Assembly: GCF_026341125.1 (NCBI RefSeq) | Contig: NZ_JAPEOR010000001.1 | Span: 558,001-622,000, forward strand | Length of the DNA stretch: 64,000 bases | Source: Streptomyces sp. NBC_01142 | GTDB lineage: Bacteria; Actinomycetota; Actinomycetes; Streptomycetales; Streptomycetaceae | Direction of reading: 5' to 3' | In this document: one piece after another, positions 46,595 through 54,099 of the stretch | How the letters are laid out: each line of letters starts with the position of its first letter | Position numbering within the stretch: position 1 is the first letter of the stretch | Notes under the pieces: generated by a model | Told to the model about the DNA's origin: nothing | The model's database searches: none | What the model saw: only the letters and a program-made list of their open reading frames with translations | Translations under genes and position numbers: made by a program

Positions 46595-47149
46595 ATGGAG
46601 CACCGCGACTGGACCGACGGGCATGTGGCGCGCTGGAAGCCCGTCCTGCCCGACCTCGACCCCGAGATCGAGGGCGCTGTCACCCGCATGGGCAAGCTCT
46701 CCGTCCATCTGCGCCGGGTCCGTGAGCAGTCTCTGGCCGACTTCGACCTGGAGCGCCACGAGTTCGACACGCTCCACAAGCTCGCCGGCCGCGGCGGCAA
46801 GGCGGCTCCCTCCGAACTCGCCGCCGACCTCGACCTGGCCCCCGCCTCGGTCACCGGCCGCCTGGACGCACTCGAGCGCCGCGGCCTCGTCCGCCGTACG
46901 CCCTCCACCTCGGACCGCCGCCGCGTCGACGTCGAACTCACCGCGTCGGGCCGGAAGACCTGGCTGGGCGCCATGGACGTCCTCGGCCACGAGGAGTACC
47001 GCCTGCTCGGAGCGCTCGACAAGGACGAGCGCCGTCAGCTGAACGACATGCTGCGCCGCATCATGCTGGTCGCGGAGGCGGCGTCCGACGGATCCGCGGA
47101 GTGCCCGTCACCGACATCACCAGCGAGTACAGACTCGTCGCCGCCGTGA
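46595..47149 (+). CDS. MarR-family transcriptional regulator
   Basis: 184 residues. Winged helix at about 60-130: GKAAPSELAADLDLAPASVT, then LERRGLVRRTPSTSDRRRVD. Typical size is about 150-165; the last about 20 residues (SPTSPASTDSSPP) are low complexity and encoded inside the opposite gene, an 89-base tail-to-tail overlap with the SMP-30 gene. It is divergent from the MFS transporter, its probable target. Confidence 0.93.
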   Translation: MEHRDWTDGHVARWKPVLPDLDPEIEGAVTRMGKLSVHLRRVREQSLADFDLERHEFDTLHKLAGRGGKAAPSELAADLDLAPASVTGRLDALERRGLVRRTPSTSDRRRVDVELTASGRKTWLGAMDVLGHEEYRLLGALDKDERRQLNDMLRRIMLVAEAASDGSAECPSPTSPASTDSSPP

Positions 47150-48008
47150 TGAACAGCCGGTTGTTCTTGGGGCCGCCGAAGGCGATGTTGGAGACCGGCT
47201 CGGGGACCTCGATGCGGCCGATCAGGGTCCCGTCCGGGTCGTAGCAGTGCACTCCGCCGTTCATGGCGGCCACCCACAGCCGGCCCTCGTCGTCGAACCG
47301 GATGTTGTCGAAGCGGCTGATGCCGTCCGTCGCCTCGGCGAAGACCTTGCCGTCCGAGAGGGTGCCCCTCTCGCGTACGTCGAAGACGCGGATCTGGCCG
47401 GCGCGGGTGTCGGAGACGTACAACTGCTGCTCGTCGAGGGAGAAGGCCAGACCGTTCGGGCCGCCGAAGCCGTCGGCGACCAGGCGGACTTCGCCCGTCG
47501 CCGGGTCCACGCGGTAGACGTTGCAGGCGCCGATCTCACTCTCGGCACGGAAGCCCTCGTAGTCGCTGGTGATGCCGAAGTCGGGGTCGGAGAACCAGAT
47601 CGAACCGTCGGACCGTACGGCCGCGTCGTTCGGGCTGTTGAGGCGCTTGCCCTCGAAGCGGTCGGCGAGGACGGTGAGCGTGCCGTCGGGTTCGGTGCGC
47701 GTCACGCGGCGGTTGCCCTGTTCGCAGCTGATCAGCCGGCCCTCGCGGTCGAGCGTGTTGCCGTTGCTGTGGCCGGCCGGAGTGCGGAAGAGGCCGACCG
47801 CGCCGGTCGCCTCGTCCCAGCGCAGCATCCGGTCGTTGGGGATGTCGCTCCAGATCAACTGGTGCCAGGCGGGCAGGTAGAGCGGGCCCTCGGCCCAGCG
47901 GCAGTCGCCGTGGAGCTGCTCCAGCCGTTCGTCGCCGTTGGCGCAGCGTCCGGTGCGGAAGCGTTCGTCCAGGATCTCGTATATCGATGAGCGAGTGGTG
48001 TGAGACAT
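47061..48008 (-). CDS. SMP-30/gluconolactonase-family protein
   Basis: 315 residues, six-bladed beta-propeller hydrolase family. Marker stretches are CRWAEGPLYLPAWHQLIWSD, the metal-binding NSPNDAAVRSDGSIWFSDPD, GFGGPNGLAFSLDEQQLYVS and RFDNIRFDDEGRLWVAA. It may open a sugar lactone (gluconolactone type); the substrate is not determinable. GAAGGG precedes the ATG. Divergent from an Lrp-type regulator, suggesting a catabolic switch. Its last about 30 codons are shared with the opposite MarR gene. Confidence 0.92.
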   Translation of the reverse strand: MSHTTRSSIYEILDERFRTGRCANGDERLEQLHGDCRWAEGPLYLPAWHQLIWSDIPNDRMLRWDEATGAVGLFRTPAGHSNGNTLDREGRLISCEQGNRRVTRTEPDGTLTVLADRFEGKRLNSPNDAAVRSDGSIWFSDPDFGITSDYEGFRAESEIGACNVYRVDPATGEVRLVADGFGGPNGLAFSLDEQQLYVSDTRAGQIRVFDVRERGTLSDGKVFAEATDGISRFDNIRFDDEGRLWVAAMNGGVHCYDPDGTLIGRIEVPEPVSNIAFGGPKNNRLFITAATSLYSLVMSVTGTPRIRRTPPPRPA

Positions 48009-48053
48009 CGTTTAGCCCTTCGGCTTGATGACTGAACAACCTTCTGTCGTTTA

Positions 48054-48064
48054 TGCGTATCGCA
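48054..48064. promoter_or_regulatory. Small palindrome in the SMP-30/Lrp intergenic region
   Basis: TGCGTATCGCA between the divergent genes, ten bases before the Lrp-type start. It may be part of a binding site of the regulator; the match is short. Confidence 0.3.
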
Positions 48065-48073
48065 GTATGAGGT

Positions 48074-48529
48074 ATGGTTGCAAGCGTGGATGACATTGAT
48101 CGTGAGCTCGTGGCCCTGCTCCAGCAGGACGCCACCCAGGCGTACGCCGCGCTGGGCAAGGCCGTAGGTCTCTCGGCCGGCGCCGCGCACGAGCGGGTAC
48201 GGAAACTGCGGGAGCGCGGCATCATCCGCCGTACGACGGTGGAGGTGGACCCGGCGGCGCTCGGGCGGGGGGTGCTCGCCTTCGTCATGGTCGAGTCGTC
48301 GGCCTGGATGGGGGAGTCGGGCGCCGCGTTCGCCGCGATCCCCGAGATCCAGGAGGCACACATCATCGCGGGCAGCGCATCCGTGCTGGTGAAGGTGCGC
48401 ACCGCGACCACCGAGCAACTCCAGGACGTGCTGCGGCGGTTGTACGCCATCGAGGGCGTCAGCGGAACTCAGGCCACCGTCTCGCTGGAGACCTTCTTCG
48501 AACGGTCCGTCTCTCCACGCTCCGACTGA
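48074..48529 (+). CDS. Lrp/AsnC-family transcriptional regulator
   Basis: 151 residues. N-terminal helix-turn-helix (DIDRELVALLQQDATQAYAA, then VGLSAGAAHERVRKLRERGI) and C-terminal RAM ligand domain (IPEIQEAHIIAGSASVLVKV). It probably responds to a small metabolite and controls itself and the divergent SMP-30 gene, 65 bases away. The leader is short and AT-richer than its surroundings. Confidence 0.93.
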   Translation: MVASVDDIDRELVALLQQDATQAYAALGKAVGLSAGAAHERVRKLRERGIIRRTTVEVDPAALGRGVLAFVMVESSAWMGESGAAFAAIPEIQEAHIIAGSASVLVKVRTATTEQLQDVLRRLYAIEGVSGTQATVSLETFFERSVSPRSD

Positions 48530-48590
48530 CCGGCCGCGCCGGCCGGAGGGCATCCCCGATTGTCAGTGGTGGCTTCTACAGTCATTCGGC

Positions 48591-48890
48591 ATGGGAATGG
48601 TGACCTTCGTCGACGAGACGACATCGGGGGAACGCCGCGACGCCGTGGGCCTGGAGATCGCGGAGGAGCGCCTCGCGCTGCGCGAGTTGATACGGCGCAG
48701 GGCGTGCGAGGAGGTCGTGGACGGCGGGGACACCGGCCGGGCGTACGAGCGCGCGATCGAGGCGTTCGGACGCAACGGCTTCCTGGTGCTGGTCGGAGAC
48801 CGGCAGATCGTCGAGCTGGACGAGGAGCTCGAGCTCGGCAGCGCCACGGAGGTCACCTTCCTCAGGCTCGTTCCGCTGGTGGGTGGCTGA
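48591..48890 (+). CDS. Small acidic protein, unknown function
   Basis: 99 residues, rich in Glu/Arg/Leu: TTSGERRDAVGLEIAEERLA, then RRACEEVVDGGDTGRAYERA and LVGDRQIVELDEELELG. Proteins of this type occur in Streptomyces, and I recall them near DUF4132 genes, one of which lies about 3 kb away here. ATG 48597 in the same frame is an alternative start. No domain recognised. Confidence 0.75.
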   Translation: MGMVTFVDETTSGERRDAVGLEIAEERLALRELIRRRACEEVVDGGDTGRAYERAIEAFGRNGFLVLVGDRQIVELDEELELGSATEVTFLRLVPLVGG

Positions 48891-49021
48891 CGTGGCGGCC
48901 GGCGCGGACGGCGAAGGCGAAGGGCGGAGTTGGGGAGTTCCCCAGGGGAGAGTCCGGCGCCCGGTGATCATCGCGACCATCCGGGGCCACCCTGACCCAC
49001 CCCCGAACACCCCATGCGTGC

Positions 49022-49537
49022 CTACATGCTGGCGAGCGACCGCGCGTAGTTGATCTGTCCCATGACCTGCTGGAACGACTCAGGACCCCGGGCCGGGACC
49101 ATCGTCGAGTGATGCTTGCCGCCGCTGGTCACCGTGATCTGGATGAAGCCCGTGGTCGTCTTCTCCTTCATCAGCAGGAAGAGCAGACCCAGCAGGCAGA
49201 AGACGAAGAAGACGATCGCCAGCACGATGGCATGCGTCGGAATCTTCTCCTCGGTACGCGACATGTCGGTCGCGTTCCACACCGAACCCCTCAGCGGGAG
49301 CGTCCCGGCGGGCGTCACAACGGAATCGCCCATGACGGTGATGTCACCGATCGACACCAGCGGCGCACCACCCATCGGAGCGGGCGCCCCCATCGGAAGG
49401 GGGGCGGCGCCCGGCTGCTGCGGGTAGCCGTAGCCCTGCGCGGGGCTGGGATAGCCGTACGTCGGGACCCCCTCGGGCTGGGTCGGCGTCGGGCCCCACT
49501 TGTACTCTCCGTCCGCGTACGGATTCGGCTCGCTCAT
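49022..49537 (-). CDS. Single-pass membrane protein with PG/GYGYP-rich N-terminus
   Basis: 171 residues. The N-terminal about 60 are low-complexity (YGYPSPAQGYGYPQQPG). Then a beta-rich part (LVSIGDITVMGDSVVTPAGT), a helix (HAIVLAIVFFVFCLLGLLFL) and a C-terminal domain with TTGFIQITVTSGGKHHSTMV. Probably tail-out or tail-in single pass; function unknown. The same PG/GYGYP-type tail is seen in the gene at 2130-2711. It lies downstream of sdhB but separated from it by a terminator hairpin. Confidence 0.85.
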   Translation of the reverse strand: MSEPNPYADGEYKWGPTPTQPEGVPTYGYPSPAQGYGYPQQPGAAPLPMGAPAPMGGAPLVSIGDITVMGDSVVTPAGTLPLRGSVWNATDMSRTEEKIPTHAIVLAIVFFVFCLLGLLFLLMKEKTTTGFIQITVTSGGKHHSTMVPARGPESFQQVMGQINYARSLASM

Positions 49538-49621
49538 GTTTCTCGTCCCCGCTTTCGTGCTGTGTCGAGTCAGACGGGCCGATCCTGCCAGGAATCGCCG
49601 TGCACGGCGAAGTCCGAACGG

Positions 49622-49663
49622 CGAAGGGCCCCGCATCCCTCGAACGGGATGCGGGGCCCTTCG
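49622..49663 (-). terminator. Terminator of the sdhCDAB operon
   Basis: Perfect 18-bp inverted repeat CGAAGGGCCCCGCATCCC (49622-49639) with 49646-49663 and a six-base loop, 33 bases beyond the sdhB stop. Confidence 0.88.
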
Positions 49664-49695
49664 TACCGCGCCAAGAAGCCAACAGCGCCCGGAAA

Positions 49696-50454
49696 TCAGA
49701 AGCGACGTGTGATCAGCGCGCGCTTGACCTCCTGGATCGCCTTGGTGACCTCGATACCGCGCGGGCAGGCGTCCGTGCAGTTGAACGTGGTGCGGCAACG
49801 CCACACACCGTCCTTGTCGTTGAGGATCTCCAGTCGCTGCTCCCCGGCCTCGTCACGCGAGTCGAAGATGAAGCGGTGCGCGTTGACGATCGCCGCCGGC
49901 CCGAAGTACTGGCCGTCGTTCCAGAACACCGGGCACGAGGACGTGCACGCGGCGCACAGGATGCACTTGGTCGTGTCGTCGAAGCGCTCGCGGTCCTCGG
50001 CGCTCTGCAGCCGCTCACGCGTCGGCTCGTTGCCGTTCGTGATGAGGAAGGGCATCACATCGCGGTACGCCTGGAAGAACGGCTCCATGTCCACGACCAG
50101 GTCCTTGAGGACCGCGAGTCCCTTTATGGGCTCGACCGTGATCGGCTTCTCCGGGTTGATGTCCTTGATCAGCGTCTTGCAGGCGAGCCTGTTCTTGCCG
50201 TTGATCCGCATCGCGTCGGAGCCGCAGATGCCGTGCGCGCAGGAGCGCCGGAAGGTGAGCGAGCCGTCGACGTCCCACTTGATCTTGTGGAGAGCGTCGA
50301 GCACACGCTCCTTCGGGTCGATCTCGATCTGGAAGTCCTGCCACTGGGCCTCGTCGGAGACCTCGGGGTTGAAGCGGCGGATCCGGAAGGTGACCGTGAT
50401 GTACGGCGAAACGGCGGAGTCGGCCTCGACCTTGTCCAGTACGGGGGTAGCCAT
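49696..50454 (-). CDS. sdhB: Succinate dehydrogenase iron-sulfur subunit
   Basis: 252 residues. All cluster ligands are present: the plant-type [2Fe-2S] block SCAHGICGSDAMRINGKNRL (then AC), the ferredoxin-type KCILCAACTSSCPVFW and the last FNCTDACPRG. It passes electrons from SdhA to quinone through SdhCD. The ATG overlaps the sdhA stop by one base (TGATG). It is the last gene of the operon, closed by the hairpin at 49622-49663. Confidence 0.98.
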   Translation of the reverse strand: MATPVLDKVEADSAVSPYITVTFRIRRFNPEVSDEAQWQDFQIEIDPKERVLDALHKIKWDVDGSLTFRRSCAHGICGSDAMRINGKNRLACKTLIKDINPEKPITVEPIKGLAVLKDLVVDMEPFFQAYRDVMPFLITNGNEPTRERLQSAEDRERFDDTTKCILCAACTSSCPVFWNDGQYFGPAAIVNAHRFIFDSRDEAGEQRLEILNDKDGVWRCRTTFNCTDACPRGIEVTKAIQEVKRALITRRF

Positions 50455-52208
50455 CAGTACTTACGCTCCATCGGCTGGTAGCGGGTCTGGACGACCGGCT
50501 TGTAGTCGAGACGGATCGACTCGGAGCCGTCGTCGCCCACCTCGCGGTACGCCATGGTGTGGCGCATGAAGTTGACGTCGTCGCGGTTGGGGTAGTCCTC
50601 GCGGTAGTGACCGCCGCGGGACTCCTTGCGCGCCAGGGCGGAAGTCGCCATGACCTCGGCCAGGTCGAGCAGGTTGCCCAGCTCGATGGCCTCCAGCAGG
50701 TCCGTGTTGAACCGCTTGCCCTTGTCCTGGACGGACACGTTCTTGTAGCGCGCGCGCAGCTCGGCGATCTTCTCGACCGCCGTCTTGATCGTCTGCTCGG
50801 TGCGGAACACCATCACATTGGCGTCCATGCACTCCTGCAGCTCCAGACGCAGCGTGGCGACCCGCTCGTTGCCGGTGGAGTTGCGCAGCCGCTCGACCTG
50901 TTCCTCGACCAGCGAGGCCGGGTTCTCGGGAAGCTCGACGAAGTCGTGCTTGGCGGAGTACTCCGCGGCGGCGATGCCCGAGCGCTTGCCGAAGACGTTG
51001 ATGTCGAGCAGCGAGTTGGTACCCAGACGGTTGGCGCCGTGCACCGAGACGCAGGCCACCTCGCCGGCGGCGTACAGGCCCGGAACGACGGTGGTGTTGT
51101 CCGCCAGGACCTCACCCTCGACGTTCGTGGGGATGCCGCCCATGGCGTAGTGCGCGGTCGGCTGGATCGGGATCGGGTCCGTGTAGGGCTCGATACCGAG
51201 GTAGGTGCGCGCGAACTCGGTGATGTCCGGGAGCTTGGCGTCCAGCTGCTCCGGCGGCAGGTGTGTCAGGTCCAGATAGACGTGGTCGCCCTCGGGGCCG
51301 CACCCGCGTCCTTCCCGGATCTCGGTGTAGATCGAGCGGGAAACCACGTCGCGCGAGGCGAGGTCCTTCATGACGGGCGCGTACTTCTCCATGAAGCGCT
51401 CTCCGTCCTTGTTACGGAGGATGCCGCCCTCACCACGGGCGCCCTCCGTCAGCAGGATGCCCATGCGCCAGATGCCCGTCGGGTGGAACTGGAAGAACTC
51501 CATGTCCTCCAGCGGCAGCCCGCGCCGGTAGCAGGCAGCCTGCCCGTCACCGGTCAGCGTGTGCGCGTTGGAGGTCACCTTGAAGAACTTGCCGGTGCCG
51601 CCGGAGGCGTAGATGACGGCCTTCGCCTGGAAGATGTGGATCTCGCCGGTGGCCAGCTCGTACGCGACCACACCCGCCGACCTCTTGACGCCGTCGACCT
51701 CGGTGATCAGCTGGTCGAGGACGTAGAACTCGTTGAAGAACTCCACACCCTCCTTGACGCAGTTCTGGTACAGCGTCTGGAGGATCATGTGGCCGGTGCG
51801 GTCCGCGGCGTAGCAGGACCGGCGGACCGGCGCCTCGCCGTGGTTGCGCGAGTGGCCGCCGAAGCGGCGCTGGTCGATGGTGCCGTTCGGGGTGCGGTTG
51901 AACGGCAGGCCCATCTTCTCGAGGTCGAGGACCGCGTCGATGGCCTCCTTCGCCAGGATCTCGGCGGCGTCCTGGTCGACCAGGTAGTCACCGCCCTTGA
52001 CCGTGTCGAAGGTGTGCCACTCCCAGTTGTCCTCTTCCACGTTGGCGAGCGCGGCGGCCATGCCGCCCTGCGCGGCGCCCGTGTGGGAGCGGGTCGGGTA
52101 GAGCTTGGTCAGCACGGCGGTGCGGCTGCGCTTGGTCGACTCGATGGCCGCGCGCATGCCGGCGCCGCCGGCGCCGACGATGACGGTGTCGTACTTGTGG
52201 ATCTTCAT
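50454..52208 (-). CDS. sdhA: Succinate dehydrogenase flavoprotein subunit
   Basis: 584 residues, normal length. FAD-binding VGAGGAGMRAAIE near residue 11, covalent-FAD His42 in TRSHTGAAQGG, substrate-site QFHPTGIW, and HGANRLGTNSLLD near 400. It oxidises succinate to fumarate at the cytoplasmic face of the membrane. It begins 20 bases after the sdhD stop and is coupled to sdhB. Confidence 0.98.
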   Translation of the reverse strand: MKIHKYDTVIVGAGGAGMRAAIESTKRSRTAVLTKLYPTRSHTGAAQGGMAAALANVEEDNWEWHTFDTVKGGDYLVDQDAAEILAKEAIDAVLDLEKMGLPFNRTPNGTIDQRRFGGHSRNHGEAPVRRSCYAADRTGHMILQTLYQNCVKEGVEFFNEFYVLDQLITEVDGVKRSAGVVAYELATGEIHIFQAKAVIYASGGTGKFFKVTSNAHTLTGDGQAACYRRGLPLEDMEFFQFHPTGIWRMGILLTEGARGEGGILRNKDGERFMEKYAPVMKDLASRDVVSRSIYTEIREGRGCGPEGDHVYLDLTHLPPEQLDAKLPDITEFARTYLGIEPYTDPIPIQPTAHYAMGGIPTNVEGEVLADNTTVVPGLYAAGEVACVSVHGANRLGTNSLLDINVFGKRSGIAAAEYSAKHDFVELPENPASLVEEQVERLRNSTGNERVATLRLELQECMDANVMVFRTEQTIKTAVEKIAELRARYKNVSVQDKGKRFNTDLLEAIELGNLLDLAEVMATSALARKESRGGHYREDYPNRDDVNFMRHTMAYREVGDDGSESIRLDYKPVVQTRYQPMERKY

Positions 52209-52228
52209 TGGTCTCGTCAGCCCCGGCT

Positions 52229-52714
52229 TTAGCGGATGTTCGGGTCGAAGGTGAAGATCACCAGCGTGCCCAGAAGGATGGTGAACACCGTGGCGGTGTA
52301 CAGCAGGCCCTTGAGCCACAGGCGCGTGTTGGCGCGCTCCGCGTAGTCGTTGATGACGGTACGGAGGCCATTGGCGCCGTGCAGCATGGCGAGCCACAGC
52401 ATCAGCAGGTCCCAGGTCTGCCAGAACGGGGACGCCCAGCGGCCGGCCACGAAGGCGAAGCCGATCTTGGAGACGCCGCCGTCGAGCACCAGCTGGATCA
52501 GCAGGTGGCCGATGACCAGGACGACCAGGACGACGCCGGACAGGCGCATGAAGAGCCATGCGGCCATCTCGAAGTTGCCGCGGGTCGACTTCGGAGTCTT
52601 CTTGGTGCGCTTGCGCGGCGCCTCGATGACAGGAGCCGGATTGTCGGTGTCGAATCGGCGCACAGACTCGACGCCCTCGACCTTGCCGATCGCGGAGGTG
52701 GTGTCAGCGGACAT
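52229..52714 (-). CDS. sdhD: Succinate dehydrogenase membrane anchor subunit
   Basis: 161 residues, three membrane helices. A hydrophilic N-terminal about 48 residues (KRTKKTPKSTRGNFEMAAWL) precede the first helix. The heme/quinone region LSGVVLVVLVIGHLLIQLVL contains the conserved His. HGANGLRTVINDY is typical of SdhD. It begins eight bases after sdhC. Confidence 0.95.
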   Translation of the reverse strand: MSADTTSAIGKVEGVESVRRFDTDNPAPVIEAPRKRTKKTPKSTRGNFEMAAWLFMRLSGVVLVVLVIGHLLIQLVLDGGVSKIGFAFVAGRWASPFWQTWDLLMLWLAMLHGANGLRTVINDYAERANTRLWLKGLLYTATVFTILLGTLVIFTFDPNIR

Positions 52715-52722
52715 TTCTGGCC

Positions 52723-53103
52723 TCAGCTCCCGAAGACTTCACGGACGGCGTGGCCGAGCACCGGGTACAGGGCACCCACCATCAGCACGAACCAGATGGC
52801 CATGACGGTCCAGAGCATCTGCTTCTGGAAGCGCGGGCCCTTGGACCAGAAGTCCACAGCAATGACACGCAGGCCGTTGAGCGCGTGGAAAAGAATGGCG
52901 GCCACCAGGCCGTATTCGAGCAGCGCAACGATCGGCGTCTTGTACGTGGCAACGACATCGTCATACGCCTCGGGCGAGACGCGGACGAGAGCGGTGTCCA
53001 GCACGTGTACGAACAGGAAGAAGAAGATGAGGACGCCGGTGACTCGATGAGCCACCCAGGACCACATTCCTTCCCGGCCGCGGTACAGCGTTCCAGCCGG
53101 CAC
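52723..53103 (-). CDS. sdhC: Succinate dehydrogenase cytochrome b556 subunit
   Basis: 126 residues, three helices. SWVAHRVTGVLIFFFLFVHV has the SxxxHRxTG signature, and LFHALNGLRVIAVDF is the second family block with a heme-ligand candidate His. The GTG at 53103 follows GGAGGG. First gene of the sdhCDAB operon. Confidence 0.96.
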   Translation of the reverse strand: MPAGTLYRGREGMWSWVAHRVTGVLIFFFLFVHVLDTALVRVSPEAYDDVVATYKTPIVALLEYGLVAAILFHALNGLRVIAVDFWSKGPRFQKQMLWTVMAIWFVLMVGALYPVLGHAVREVFGS

Positions 53104-53270
53104 GGAAGAACCCTCCGGGAGCGGGGATTGGGGCCTGCCGGCTTGGGGGGTCGGTCTGGCCCGGCCGGGTACGGTCCACCGGCCCTGGCCATCGTAGCGA
53201 CGAGTTGTCGGTTCGTTCGCCCGGGGTGCACAGGTGTGATCAAACAGGCAATCAAACAGCCTCGTACGGG

Positions 53271-53783
53271 CTATCGGGAAGCCCCCGCGGCGTCTGTTTC
53301 CGGATGGTTGGCCACTACATGTGCGAGTCGGGAGCGGGCGAGCCCGCGCAACTCCTCGGCCGAGACTGCCCGCTCCTCGTCCGGCTCATGGGCGAGTCGG
53401 GTGCGGATGCCGGCCAGTACCTGGTCGAGGTACTCCTCGGGGCGGTAGCCGTCCAGGCAGATCACGAAGGCATGGCCGAAGCGGCTCTCGTACGCGGCGT
53501 GGGCGGCGGACAGGGCGGTCTGTGCGGCCTGGGGCGCGCCGGGGTGCAGGCCGGAGGAGGACTCGTCGGCGAGTGCCTCGGAGAGATCGGCGGGGGAGAG
53601 GTCGTAGCCGGCTTCGTCGGACGCGGCGAGCAGTGCGTCCAGATCGGGGTACGGGCGGTGGGCGCCCATGCGCTGGGCCCAGCGGCGGCTGCCGCAGCAG
53701 GCGAGCAGGACGGCTTCGGCGAAGTCGTCGGGTGCGGTGTTGAAGTGTGCGAGGCCGGGCGCGCCGCGGCGCTGGGCCGGCAG
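53271..53783 (-). CDS. OHCU decarboxylase-like protein with uncertain, possibly non-canonical start
   Basis: The minus-strand frame encodes CCGSRRWAQRMGAHRPYPDL, then QTALSAAHAAYESRFGHAFV and ICLDGYRPEEYL, like 2-oxo-4-hydroxy-4-carboxy-5-ureidoimidazoline decarboxylase, the last step of uric acid to allantoin conversion. The first ATG in frame is 53669 (132 residues), but it falls after the conserved FNTAP and CCGSRRW blocks. Upstream to a stop I find no ATG, GTG or TTG. A CTG at 53783 gives 170 residues and the expected beginning (LPAQRRGAPGLAHFNTAP). Either an unusual start, or a damaged 5' end. Confidence 0.72.
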   Translation of the reverse strand: MPAQRRGAPGLAHFNTAPDDFAEAVLLACCGSRRWAQRMGAHRPYPDLDALLAASDEAGYDLSPADLSEALADESSSGLHPGAPQAAQTALSAAHAAYESRFGHAFVICLDGYRPEEYLDQVLAGIRTRLAHEPDEERAVSAEELRGLARSRLAHVVANHPETDAAGASR

Positions 53784-54099
53784 CGGGGCGGACGGCGGGG
53801 CAGGCGGCGGGGACGGTATGCCCGAGGGGGTGAGGCCGCGGGGCGCAGTGTGGTGGAGTGTCGGCGGTCGCTTCGGGAGGCCGGCGTGGGATTCGCTGGA
53901 CAGCGTGGGGCTCCTCGAAAAGGACAGCGGGACGGTTGGGAAGCGAGAGATGGATGAGTCACAACGCTATCGACGGGTGGCGTGAGCTGTCCGACAGATG
54001 CGTGATTTTCACCCGGACGGGAGAGTTTCGGCTCATGTGATGGACGATGGAGGGGGGTCCTTCGCCATAGTTTCACCACATACAGGAGGTTCTGAACCG
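53784..54099. other. Intergenic stretch ahead of the GH20 lipoprotein gene
   Basis: About 316 bases. It contains the upstream end of the OHCU-like frame, with no visible start, and, near the right edge, the ribosome site AGGAGGT at 54084-54090 of the GH20 gene. I see no further gene or RNA. Confidence 0.5.

Noticed and set aside
50559..52232. 557-codon plus-strand frame opposite sdhA
   Set aside because: sdhA on the minus strand is unmistakable; the antisense translation shows only Leu/Val/Asp/Gly patterns.
53104..53270. A TCA-type palindrome or Rex site upstream of sdhC
   Set aside because: No match to TCTTGACGTCAAGA or TGTG-N6-CACA was found.
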